Notes: generated by a model from the sequence alone, not told the origin. A stretch of 8,146 nucleotides of DNA from Chloroflexota bacterium (GCA_005880175.1 VBJR01000341.1:1-8146); one strand, 5' to 3'; positions 1 to 6,120 are shown, numbered from the stretch's first letter. Made by a program: numbers and translations.

Positions 1-1
1 C

Positions 2-103
2 AACGTCTACAACCACTTCGCCAATGTGACTCTGGGCCAGGACATCGCGAGTCAGTTGGACACAACTGACCGTATCCTGAGCGTGGAGATCCGGCGCACC
101 TGA
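2..103 (+). CDS. C-terminal end of a probable cyclophilin-type peptidyl-prolyl isomerase (partial)
   Basis: Only the last 33 codons are in the window; the start lies upstream. The frame ends in TGA at 101-103. The peptide has the spacing of the last two strands of cyclophilins: a Phe-x-x-Val-x-x-Gly-x-Asp-Ile segment (HFANVTLGQDI), as in the usual 'VFGxVxxGMDVV', followed by 'DRILSVEI', as in the usual 'D.I.SV.I' end strand. Such enzymes catalyse cis-trans isomerisation of Xaa-Pro bonds during protein folding, and bacterial secreted forms are common. Visible identity rests on this short tail alone, so the family call is moderate and an unrelated protein remains possible. The gap to tatA is 54 nt and contains a TATAAT box, so tatA need not depend on read-through from this gene. 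Confidence 0.5.
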   Translation, partial: NVYNHFANVTLGQDIASQLDTTDRILSVEIRRT

Positions 104-131
104 GGCAGGGGGGAAGTCGTCCGGTGCCGCA

Positions 132-137
132 TATAAT
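132..137 (+). promoter_or_regulatory. Candidate -10 box (TATAAT) upstream of tatA
   Basis: A perfect TATAAT sits in an otherwise GC-rich gap, 20 nt before the tatA start. No convincing -35 hexamer is visible 16-18 nt upstream (the region is G-rich). A start site about 7 nt downstream would fall near 144, inside the Shine-Dalgarno sequence GGAGGTAA (143-150), which lies about 10 nt before the tatA ATG. The transcript would then have a leader of only about 14 nt. The match could also be chance, but it is conspicuous in DNA of this composition. Confidence 0.4.
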
Positions 138-157
138 CTCCTGGAGGTAACTGGAAG

Positions 158-415
158 ATGGGTTTGCCGTTTCACCCGCTGTGGCTGATCATCCTGCTGG
201 CCATCGTGCTCATCATCTTCGGGCCCGGTAAGCTGCCCGAGCTGGGTGGAGCGGTGGGCCGTGGGATCCGGGAGTTCCGGAAGGCGTCCAACGACATCAC
301 GTCCGAGGTGAGGTCGTCCATGGAGGCCAAGGACGCGCCGGCGCCGGAGGCCACCAAGACCACCACCGCGACCTCGGCCGCCGAGCACAAGGCCGAACCC
401 GAGAAGACGAGCTAG
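158..415 (+). CDS. tatA: Sec-independent (twin-arginine) translocase subunit TatA
   Basis: TatA oligomerises in the cytoplasmic membrane to form the passage for folded proteins carrying twin-arginine signal peptides, working with TatC. The 85-residue protein shows the family plan: a short periplasmic N-terminus, one membrane helix at about residues 7-21, the hinge [10 protein letters not shown] (21-30), an amphipathic helix at about 30-50 ([14 protein letters not shown]) and a polar, Thr/Ala/Glu/Lys-rich disordered tail. The length is normal for TatA. The absence of TatB-like features and the [10 protein letters not shown] hinge favour TatA over TatB. The ATG is preceded by a strong GGAGG at 143-147. 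It is followed by tatC after 10 nt, and the two are surely co-transcribed. Confidence 0.94.
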   Translation: MGLPFHPLWLIILLAIVLIIFGPGKLPELGGAVGRGIREFRKASNDITSEVRSSMEAKDAPAPEATKTTTATSAAEHKAEPEKTS

Positions 416-425
416 CGCACCGCCG

Positions 426-1178
426 ATGGCCCTGCTTTCCAGGGGCCGGCCCCCGTCCTCAGAGAAGCACCACGGCGCCGATGGGCGCATGTCGATCGTC
501 GAGCATCTCGAGGACCTCCGCCGCTGCCTCATCATCTCCGCGATCGGCTGGCTGGTCACGACCATCGTCGCGTTCGTGTTCTGGCAGCGAATCCTGGACC
601 TGCTCATCGCGCGAGCCGGGCTCCAGAGGACGGGCGTGTACTTCACGCACCCGGCGGGAGCGTTCACGCTCGGCCTGACGATCGCGCTCGTGGTCGGCCT
701 CATCGCGTCGGCGCCGATCATCTTCTGGCAGGCGTGGACGTTCGTCAGCCCGGGCCTCCACGAGCACGAGCGGCGCCTGGCGCTGCCGCTGATCGTGGCC
801 ACGTCCTTCTTCTTCCTGCTCGGCATCGCGTTCGCGCTGTTCTCGCTGCCCCTGTTCATCAGGGTGCTCACGGGATTCGCGCCGCTGGACGTGCACTACC
901 TGCCGCTCGGCGACGAGCTGCTCGGCTTCATCCTGCTCATCACGATCGCGTTCGGGATCGTGTTCGAGCTGCCCGTGGTGCTCTACACGCTGGGCATGCT
1001 GCGGATCATCAGCGCCCGCTGGCTCTACCGGCACCGCCTCTACTGGATGGTCGCCCTGGGCCTGGCCGCCAACTTCATGACGCCGGGCGCCGACCCGCTC
1101 ACGCCGCTCCTGGTCTTCGTCCCGCTCTACATCTTCTGGGAGGGAACGACGCTCCTCCTGAAGCTCACCGGCCACTGA
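426..1178 (+). CDS. tatC: Sec-independent protein translocase subunit TatC
   Basis: TatC is the polytopic membrane receptor for twin-arginine signal peptides. The 250-residue product has six hydrophobic segments (about 35-53, 80-104, 118-145, 163-183, 203-217 and 225-246). Visible family motifs are EHLEDLRR at 26-33 in the first cytoplasmic region, SPGLHEHE at 108-115 in the first cytoplasmic loop, a buried Glu at 181 in FELPVV, and TPGADP at 219-224. The first ATG (426) gives a 21-residue extension before [12 protein letters not shown]; Met22 (489) would be the more family-like start. Neither start has a clear Shine-Dalgarno, so coupling to tatA translation is likely. No tatB is visible, in keeping with minimal TatA-TatC systems. 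rph follows after 4 nt. Confidence 0.95.
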   Translation: MALLSRGRPPSSEKHHGADGRMSIVEHLEDLRRCLIISAIGWLVTTIVAFVFWQRILDLLIARAGLQRTGVYFTHPAGAFTLGLTIALVVGLIASAPIIFWQAWTFVSPGLHEHERRLALPLIVATSFFFLLGIAFALFSLPLFIRVLTGFAPLDVHYLPLGDELLGFILLITIAFGIVFELPVVLYTLGMLRIISARWLYRHRLYWMVALGLAANFMTPGADPLTPLLVFVPLYIFWEGTTLLLKLTGH

Positions 1179-1182
1179 TCGC

Positions 1183-1869
1183 GTGCCGAGGCCGGACGGG
1201 CGAGAGCGCCCTGATGTGCTGCGCCCGTTCAAGCTCGAGCTGGGGGTGAGCGCGCACGCCGAAGGCTCCGCGCTCGTGGAGATGGGCCGCACCCGGGTGT
1301 GGGTCACCGCCAGCGTCGAGGACCGCGTGCCGCCGCACCGCCGGGGCTCCGGCCAGGGCTGGGTGACCGCGGAGTACTCCATGCTGCCCCGCGCGACGCA
1401 CGACCGCGGCCTGCGCGAGGCCGTCAGCGGCCGCATCGGCGGCCGGACGCACGAGATCCAGCGCCTGATCGGCCGCTCGCTGCGCCTGGACTGCGACGTG
1501 CTCCAGGCGGACGGCGGCACCCGCACCGCCGCGATCACCGGCGCGTTCGCGGCGCTGTACCAGGCGATCAGGCGCATGCAGCAGGCGCGTGTGCTCAGCG
1601 GCAACCCGCTGCGGACGTTCGTCGCGGCGGTGAGCGTGGGCATCATCGACGGCGAGGCGCGGCTGGACCTGGACTACGCCGAGGACTTCCTGGCCCACAC
1701 GGACATGAACGTGGTCATGGCCGACGACGGCCGCTTCATCGAGCTGCAGGCGACCGCCGAGAAGGAGCCGCTGAGCCGCCAGCAGCTCGACGAGCTGCTG
1801 ACGCTGGCGACGCGCGGCATCCGCGAGCTCATCACGCACCAGAAGCGCGCGATCGCGGCGCTGGGCTGA
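1183..1869 (+). CDS. rph: Ribonuclease PH, with an apparent 14-residue internal deletion
   Basis: RNase PH is a phosphorolytic 3'-5' exoribonuclease that trims tRNA and rRNA 3' ends as a hexameric ring. The match is extensive: N-terminal [50 protein letters not shown] (59-73), [16 protein letters not shown] (86-101, including the phosphate-site Arg region), [14 protein letters not shown] (103-116), [16 protein letters not shown] (161-176, acidic active-site residues) and the C-terminal [10 protein letters not shown]. The product is 228 residues, short for the family (about 238-245). Between Arg101 and Leu102 the usual block (like AAVDLEALGEFTIT in E. coli) is absent while the frame is kept. 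The start is GTG, 4 nt after tatC, without an obvious Shine-Dalgarno; rdgB follows 4 nt later, a common pairing. Whether this enzyme is active is uncertain. Confidence 0.92.
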   Translation: MPRPDGRERPDVLRPFKLELGVSAHAEGSALVEMGRTRVWVTASVEDRVPPHRRGSGQGWVTAEYSMLPRATHDRGLREAVSGRIGGRTHEIQRLIGRSLRLDCDVLQADGGTRTAAITGAFAALYQAIRRMQQARVLSGNPLRTFVAAVSVGIIDGEARLDLDYAEDFLAHTDMNVVMADDGRFIELQATAEKEPLSRQQLDELLTLATRGIRELITHQKRAIAALG

Positions 1870-1873
1870 CGCC

Positions 1874-2455
1874 GTGGCGGCGCGGCTGGTCGTGGCCACG
1901 GGCAACGCGGGCAAGGTGCGCGACCTGGCGCGGCTCCTCGCCGAGGGCGCCGTCGAGCTGACCGCGTTCGACCCCGCGGTGCCCGAGGACGCGGACACGT
2001 ACGCGGGCAACGCGGCGATCAAGGCGGAGGCGGCCGCCGCCGCGACCGGGCTGCCGGCGCTGGGCGACGACAGCGGGCTCGAGGTGGCCGCCCTGGATGG
2101 CTACCCGGGCCTGCACTCGGCCCGGATCGCCCCCACGCAGCCCGAGCGGGAGCGACTCGTGTTCTCGCGGCTGACCGGCATGCCGCGGCCCTGGCGGGCG
2201 CGGTTCGTGTGCGTGCTCGCGCTCGCGGTGCCGGGCCGGCCGACCCGGACGTTCCTCGGCGCCCGGGAGGGGGAGGTCGTCGAGCGGCGGGGCGACGGCG
2301 GCTTCGGCTACGACCCGGTGTTCCTGGTCCCGGAGCTGGGCCGGACGTTCGGCGAGCTGGCGCCGGCCGAGAAGGACCGCTGGAGCCACCGCGGCGCGGC
2401 CGCCGATGCGCTGCTGGCGAGCGGGGCGCTCGGGGAGCTGGCGGCCGGGGACTGA
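1874..2455 (+). CDS. rdgB: XTP/dITP diphosphatase (RdgB/HAM1 family)
   Basis: RdgB/HAM1 hydrolyses non-canonical purine triphosphates (dITP, XTP, ITP) to monophosphate and pyrophosphate, keeping deaminated bases out of nucleic acids. The 193-residue protein carries ATGNAGK (8-14), ALGDDSGLEV (62-71, with the general-base Asp in DDSG), the substrate loop RGDGGFGYDPVF (139-150) and WSHRG (170-174). The length is typical. The start is GTG, 4 nt after rph. One oddity: the usual acidic residue of the 'F.ENA..KA' metal-site motif is not seen, as the stretch here is TYAGNAAIKA (42-51) with Gly45 before Asn46. It is the last gene of the + strand cluster and converges with the Cys-rich gene after 16 nt. 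Confidence 0.93.
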   Translation: MAARLVVATGNAGKVRDLARLLAEGAVELTAFDPAVPEDADTYAGNAAIKAEAAAAATGLPALGDDSGLEVAALDGYPGLHSARIAPTQPERERLVFSRLTGMPRPWRARFVCVLALAVPGRPTRTFLGAREGEVVERRGDGGFGYDPVFLVPELGRTFGELAPAEKDRWSHRGAAADALLASGALGELAAGD

Positions 2456-2472
2456 GCGGGCGCGGCCCCGGC
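2444..2472. terminator. Possible GC hairpin between convergent genes
   Basis: GCCGGGG (2444-2450) and CCCCGGC (2466-2472) form a perfect 7-bp inverted repeat with a 15-nt loop. It spans the stop codon of rdgB and reaches the stop codon of the convergent Cys-rich gene. Its position between two converging units suits a bidirectional terminator, but no T-tract follows on either strand and GC-rich DNA makes such repeats easily by chance. Confidence 0.22.
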
Positions 2473-2846
2473 TACGGGTGGGCCGCCGTCCAGCGGGCCC
2501 GCGCGGCCCGCACCTCCTCCAGGGCCCCGTCCCGCCCGGGGCTGGGCCGCTCGGCCTCCAGGAGGCGCTCCTGGTGGTCGAGGCAGGCCGTGACCAGGCT
2601 GGCCGGCGGCGCCGAGGCGGGGATGCCGGCGAACGGGCTGCCGGCGCCCAGCGGCTCGTCCGACCGCGAGCGGTACTGGAGGTCGTAGCAGCAGCCGAGG
2701 CAGATGAAGTCCTCGCCGACCAGCGGGCAGCGGACCCAGCCCGGGTCCGCGGTGGGGTCGGGCCGCTCGCCACCGATCGCGCAGCGGCCGCCCTTCCGGG
2801 CCACCTCCTCGGCGTCGTGGAGGCGGGGGTTCGCGAAGTACGTCAC
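2472..2846 (-). CDS. Small Cys-rich protein, candidate immunity partner of the upstream toxin-like protein
   Basis: I do not recognise a family. The GTG start (2844-2846) overlaps the TGA of the toxin-like gene as GTGA, a 4-nt overlap typical of translational coupling. This supports the reading frame and a joint function. The 124-residue product has no signal peptide or membrane helix. Six cysteines are present: Cys22, Cys40, Cys49, Cys52, Cys53 and Cys88, with a C-x-x-C-C cluster at 49-53 (CLGCC) that could bind a metal. The middle (63-83) is Pro/Ala/Gly-rich and probably a linker, and the C-terminal third (84-120) looks helical and charged. Net charge is slightly acidic. Small genes directly after polymorphic-toxin genes usually encode cognate immunity proteins, so that role is inferred from position only. 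A chaperone or loading factor for the large protein is the main alternative. Confidence 0.7.
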   Translation of the reverse strand: MTYFANPRLHDAEEVARKGGRCAIGGERPDPTADPGWVRCPLVGEDFICLGCCYDLQYRSRSDEPLGAGSPFAGIPASAPPASLVTACLDHQERLLEAERPSPGRDGALEEVRAARARWTAAHP

Positions 2847-4807
2847 GCGGGCGTCAGGGTGATGAGGATGCCGCTCTTCGGGTTCACGATCATCGAGAAG
2901 TTACCGGACGAGATGGCGATCGCCCGCTCACCGGACTGGGTGATCACCCCGTTGTTCAGCAGGCCCTCGAGGTCCCGCAGGGTGTGGATGCCGAGCGCCG
3001 GCGTCCGCGGATCGCGCAGCCGCATCACCGTATGGCTCGACGGCGTGTACGGCGTGCCCTCGAACGCGGCCCGGATCTCGGCATCCGTCATCGTGGTCAG
3101 CTCGCGGTTGCGGGCCAGGCCGGTGAAGCGGACCTCGCCCATCGCCTCGCGGCCGGTCTTGCCGACCAGCGACCGGATGAGCGCGGGGTCGGGGGGTCCC
3201 AGCCGCCGCGCCCGCTCCAGGCGCTGCTGCAGCGCCTTCTCGGCGGCCAGCCGCTCCTCGCTGTAGGGCGTCAGCCCCGCGATCCGCTCCAGCTCCTCGC
3301 GGAACTCCTCGCCCTCGGGCCCGGGCTGCCCGAGCTCGGCTCGGTACTTGCTCTGCAGCCACTCGCACGGGAAGCTGCAGACGGCGCAGCCCTCGGCGGT
3401 GTCGAAGATCTCGTGCCCGCCCTCGCCGGGGGTGGGGTGGGCGCCGCGCGCCACCTCCGCCTCGACCGCCTGCTCGGCGGACATCGAGCCGAGCTCGCCG
3501 GCGGCCCGCTCCTCGGCGCCCTCGATGCCGTACGAGAACTTGAGGTACTTGATGAACAGCGCGAACGCGCCCTCCAGCACGTCCACCAGCTCGGACAGGA
3601 CCTTGCTCTCGCGCAGGAACGTCGAGAAGCGGGCGAACGCCTCGCTCGCGGCCACGAACCCCTCGATCGCCCGGCCCGCGTTCTGGAGCGCCTCCAGCGC
3701 GTCGGCGACCCACTCGATGCCCTCGATCGCCGCGGACAGGGCCGCCCAGCCGCCGGCGGTGAGCACGATGAGCAGCACCTGGAACAGGATGTTGCCCTCG
3801 ATCCGGCCGATGGACTTGCCCAGCACCTTGTCGGGCTGGTTGATGTACGCCACCAGCCCATCGGCCAGGCTGCCGCCCGCGCTCTCGGCCCCGGCCAGCA
3901 GCGCCTGCATCAGCTTGTCCAGCAGGTCGATGAAGATCGTGGGGTCGGTCTGGCTCGCCAGCAGCTGCTGGACCGCGGCCGCGACCCTGGGCTCGAGGCC
4001 GGCCCAGGTCCGCTCGACGTCCGCGAAGAACAGCTTGCGCTTGCTGTCGTCGGCCAGCATCGCGACGAACCGGGCCTCGGCCTGGGTCACGCCCCACTGC
4101 AGCTTCACCAGGTCCCAGATCAGGACGAACGGCCCGGTGATGCCGTCCCACAGCCCGAGCACGAGGCCTTCCAGGAAGCCGATCGTGAGGTCGGCCGACG
4201 GGTGCGCCCACAGGGACACGAAGCGGTTCACGACCTGGACCTTCTTCTCGTCGTCGTACGAGGCGGCCCGGTCGAGGAAGCCGGTCGCGGCCCGGACGAA
4301 CAGCGGGCTGATGACCAGGCCGCTGGGCACGTAGGGGTCGATCGCCGCCGGGATGTCCGTGATCAGCGCCCGGCAGGCGTCGAGCAGGCGGTTGACGACC
4401 AGCGCCTTGACGGGCGGCGGCAGGCTCTCCCACTCCATCTCGACGAGGAGCGCCGGGATGCCGACGGCCGCCGAGACGGTGTGCCAGGCGTCGTCGAGCC
4501 AGCTCCGCTGCACCGGCACGTCGTCTCCGCCGCCGCAGTCGCACGGGTGGTCGCCGCAGCGCTGCACGAGCAGGGAGACCGCCTGGTTGCCCGCCGCCGC
4601 CTGGAGCTGGAGGAACGCGGGCGTCAGCTCGGCGCTCGACCAGGCGGCATCCATCGGGCCCGCCCGGGGCGCGAGCAGGTCGCGCATCGCCGGGCCGGCC
4701 GGCGCGAGCGCCGCGTGGCGAGGCGCGGGGGCGGCGGGAAGCCGCGTACGGACCTTGTCCGCGCGCGGCCTGGCGGCCGGGGCGCGGCGCACCGCGACCG
4801 GAGTCAT
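2843..4807 (-). CDS. Multidomain toxin-like protein with an eCIS-associated N-terminal motif
   Basis: The 654-residue product is modular. Residues 1-60 are Ala/Pro/Arg-rich and disordered, with no signal peptide. Residues 66-83 (LQLQAAAGNQAVSLLVQR) followed by CGDHPCDC (84-91) and a second VQR (99-101) match the 'L.LQ..AGN.AV..L.QR ... QR' signature I know from proteins carrying DUF4157-type regions linked to extracellular contractile injection systems. The DUF4157 His-Glu core itself is absent. Residues 103-430 are largely helical, including a Gly-spaced hydrophobic part (325-360) resembling the translocation region of polymorphic toxins. Residues 465-490 hold a pre-toxin-like segment with Cys474, Cys477 and Cys481. 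The C-terminal 80 residues form a compact domain with SSHTVMRLRDPR (590-601) and VNPKSGILITLTP (641-653), similar in layout to small RNase-fold toxins; this is inference. It overlaps the next gene by 4 nt. The ATG at 4807 has only a weak Shine-Dalgarno; Met41 is an alternative start. Confidence 0.8.
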   Translation of the reverse strand: MTPVAVRRAPAARPRADKVRTRLPAAPAPRHAALAPAGPAMRDLLAPRAGPMDAAWSSAELTPAFLQLQAAAGNQAVSLLVQRCGDHPCDCGGGDDVPVQRSWLDDAWHTVSAAVGIPALLVEMEWESLPPPVKALVVNRLLDACRALITDIPAAIDPYVPSGLVISPLFVRAATGFLDRAASYDDEKKVQVVNRFVSLWAHPSADLTIGFLEGLVLGLWDGITGPFVLIWDLVKLQWGVTQAEARFVAMLADDSKRKLFFADVERTWAGLEPRVAAAVQQLLASQTDPTIFIDLLDKLMQALLAGAESAGGSLADGLVAYINQPDKVLGKSIGRIEGNILFQVLLIVLTAGGWAALSAAIEGIEWVADALEALQNAGRAIEGFVAASEAFARFSTFLRESKVLSELVDVLEGAFALFIKYLKFSYGIEGAEERAAGELGSMSAEQAVEAEVARGAHPTPGEGGHEIFDTAEGCAVCSFPCEWLQSKYRAELGQPGPEGEEFREELERIAGLTPYSEERLAAEKALQQRLERARRLGPPDPALIRSLVGKTGREAMGEVRFTGLARNRELTTMTDAEIRAAFEGTPYTPSSHTVMRLRDPRTPALGIHTLRDLEGLLNNGVITQSGERAIAISSGNFSMIVNPKSGILITLTPA

Positions 4808-4851
4808 CGTCCGTTGTCATCCTGCCATGCGCCGACCCGGCCGAACGGGCG

Positions 4852-4876
4852 GCCGTGCTGCCCGATCGGGCACGGC
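4852..4876. promoter_or_regulatory. Palindromic operator-like element in the divergent intergenic region
   Basis: The sequence TGCCCGATCGGGCA (4859-4872) is a perfect 14-bp palindrome. An overlapping inverted repeat, GCCGTGC (4852-4858) and GCACGGC (4870-4876), has an 11-nt spacer. The element lies 40-53 nt upstream of the VOC gene start and 52-65 nt upstream of the toxin-like gene start, where a dimeric regulator could control both divergent genes. No regulator gene is in the window. Chance is possible in GC-rich DNA, but 14 perfect symmetric positions in a 104-nt gap is notable. Confidence 0.35.
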
Positions 4877-4899
4877 TGCGTGAACCCCACGGGAGGCGA

Positions 4900-4905
4900 T
4901 ACCCT
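4900..4905 (+). promoter_or_regulatory. Candidate -10 box (TACCCT) for a leaderless VOC mRNA
   Basis: TACCCT (4900-4905, in the context GATACCCT) fits the actinobacterial TANNNT -10 pattern. Exactly 6 nt separate it from the ATG at 4912, so transcription would start at or beside the start codon and give a leaderless mRNA. A G-rich GGGAGG at 4891-4896 is 15 nt from the ATG, too far for a good Shine-Dalgarno, which supports the leaderless reading. The -35 region is weak (CTGCGT at 4876-4881). Confidence 0.45.
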
Positions 4906-4911
4906 CGGCCC

Positions 4912-5313
4912 ATGGCGACCGTGCAGGTGCGTTACATCGTCAACGACGTGGACGCGGCGATCGCGTTCTACTGTGGCCACCTCGGGTTCCACGAGGACAT
5001 GCACCCGAACCCCTCGTTCGCGATGCTGTCCCGCGGCGACCTGCGGCTGGTCCTCAGCCGGCCCGGCGGCGGCCCGGGCGGCGGCCAGGCCATGCCGGAC
5101 GGCACCGTGCCGGAGCCCGGCGGCTGGAACCGCTTCGCGGTGGAGGTGGGTGACCTCCCGGCCAGGGTGGACGAGCTGCGCCGGGCCGGGGTCGGCTTCC
5201 GCAACGACATGGTCACGGGCGTCGGCGGCCGGCAGATCCTGGTGGAGGACCCGTCCGGCAACCTCGTCGAGCTGTTCGAGCCGATCCTCCCGGAGGCCCG
5301 CCTCGGCCGCTGA
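4912..5313 (+). CDS. VOC/glyoxalase-bleomycin resistance superfamily protein
   Basis: The 133-residue product has the paired beta-alpha-beta-beta-beta layout of the vicinal oxygen chelate fold: VRYIVNDVDAAIAFYCGHLGF (6-26) opens the first module and NRFAVEVGDLPARVDELRRAG (73-93) the second. VEDPSGNLVELFEP (111-124) is the classic closing strand. The superfamily includes glyoxalases, dioxygenases and antibiotic-binding proteins; no specific substrate can be assigned. The usual His at the start of each module is replaced (Arg7/Tyr8 and Asn73/Arg74), and only the final Glu (Glu120) is clearly kept. Metal binding is therefore doubtful and a ligand-binding role is possible. I chose the ATG at 4912 because the fold begins there; the in-frame ATG at 4855 adds a non-homologous stretch. 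It converges with the SDR gene, with 3 nt between stops. Confidence 0.88.
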   Translation: MATVQVRYIVNDVDAAIAFYCGHLGFHEDMHPNPSFAMLSRGDLRLVLSRPGGGPGGGQAMPDGTVPEPGGWNRFAVEVGDLPARVDELRRAGVGFRNDMVTGVGGRQILVEDPSGNLVELFEPILPEARLGR

Positions 5314-5316
5314 CGG

Positions 5317-6120
5317 TCAGTCGGGCTTCGGCAGCCGGCGCAGCGCCAGGTAGGAGCCCGCGTCGGCCAGCAGGCCGCCGTCCACGGCGATGCACTGGCC
5401 GGTCAGGTACGAGGCGGCGTCCGAGCAGAGCCACACGGCCAGCTCCGCGCACTCCTCGGGCCGGCCCAGCCGGCCGAGCGGGATCGCGGGCCGCCGGTAC
5501 GCCTCGACCCAGCCCAGGTCGCGCCCGTACGCGCGGGCCAGCATGTCCGTGGCGAACGCGCCGCCGCACACCGCGTTGACCCGGATGCCGGCATCGCCGT
5601 ACTCGACGGCGGCCGTCCGCGTCAGGCCGTTGACCCCGTGCTTGCTGGCCGCGTAGGCCGCGGCGTACGTGGAGGCCGTCAGCCCGTCCACCGACGACAT
5701 GTTCACGATCGCGCCGCCGCCCTGCCGCGCCATCTGGCGGAGCTCCCGGCGCATGCACAGCCAGACGCCGCGCAGGTTCACGGCAATGGTGCGATCGAAC
5801 TCCTCCGGCTCGATGTCGGCGCAGAGCGCCGCCGGTCCGCCGGTGGCCGCGTTGTTGAACGCGCAGTCCAGGCGGCCGTGCCGGCCCAGGCAGGCGGCGA
5901 CGAGCGCGTCCACCTGGGCCGGGTCGGCGACGTCGGTGGGGACGTGGAGCGCGTCGCCGCCCCGCGCGCGCACCTCGGCGGCGGCGGCCTCGCCCCGCTC
6001 CCGGTCGCGGCTGGCGAGGACGACGGCGGCGCCCTCCCGGGCGAACGCGTGGGCGGCCGCCAGCCCGATGCCGGAGCTGCCGCCCGTCACGAGGGCGACC
6101 CGGCCGTCGAGCAGGCCCAT
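5317..6120 (-). CDS. Short-chain dehydrogenase/reductase (classical SDR)
   Basis: This 267-residue protein is a classical SDR, an NAD(P)-dependent oxidoreductase of hydroxyl/keto substrates. It shows the cofactor motif TGGSSGIG (12-19), Ser37-Arg38 after the second strand (suggesting NADP(H)), TDV (62-64), NNAA (89-92) and the catalytic tetrad Asn115, Ser143, Tyr156 and Lys160 in the expected spacing. The C-terminal LTGQCIAVDGG is also typical. The conserved 'PG' after the fifth strand appears as GG in NAVCGGAF. Its ATG overlaps the TGA of the upstream thiolase-like gene as TGATG, indicating coupled translation. With two thiolase-fold neighbours it probably acts on a 3-hydroxyacyl-CoA, steroid or similar lipid intermediate, but the substrate is not shown by the sequence. 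Confidence 0.93.
   Translation of the reverse strand: MGLLDGRVALVTGGSSGIGLAAAHAFAREGAAVVLASRDRERGEAAAAEVRARGGDALHVPTDVADPAQVDALVAACLGRHGRLDCAFNNAATGGPAALCADIEPEEFDRTIAVNLRGVWLCMRRELRQMARQGGGAIVNMSSVDGLTASTYAAAYAASKHGVNGLTRTAAVEYGDAGIRVNAVCGGAFATDMLARAYGRDLGWVEAYRRPAIPLGRLGRPEECAELAVWLCSDAASYLTGQCIAVDGGLLADAGSYLALRRLPKPD

Noticed and set aside
84..91. Placeholder check for a DUF4157 metallopeptidase-like core in the toxin-like protein (residue numbers within the protein)
   Set aside because: No His-Glu-x-x-His type segment or the following conserved block is present anywhere in the 654 residues; only the short N-terminal AGN/QR signature is seen.
459..1646. A 395-codon antisense frame over tatC and rph
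   Set aside because: Glu/Arg-rich shadow of two certain genes on the + strand.
4808..4820. ATG at 4820 as the start of the toxin-like protein (MTTDDDSG...)
   Set aside because: It is out of frame with the motif-bearing protein and leads into the Arg/Pro-rich shadow frame.
4855..4911. Earlier ATG for the VOC gene giving 19 extra residues
   Set aside because: The extra stretch is not part of the VOC fold, its ATG sits inside the palindromic region, and the -10 spacing points to the ATG at 4912.
2928..4913. A 661-codon open frame on the - strand, shifted relative to the toxin-like gene
   Set aside because: Low-complexity Arg/Gly/Ala/Pro translation with no recognisable feature; the 2843-4807 frame carries the family motif and the coupled stop/start overlap.
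2984..5353. A 789-codon open frame on the + strand, opposite the toxin-like gene
   Set aside because: Its product is an Arg/Ala/Gly/Leu-rich composition artefact of GC-rich codons with no motif. The opposite strand has a protein with clear modular structure, and this frame would also run through the VOC gene.
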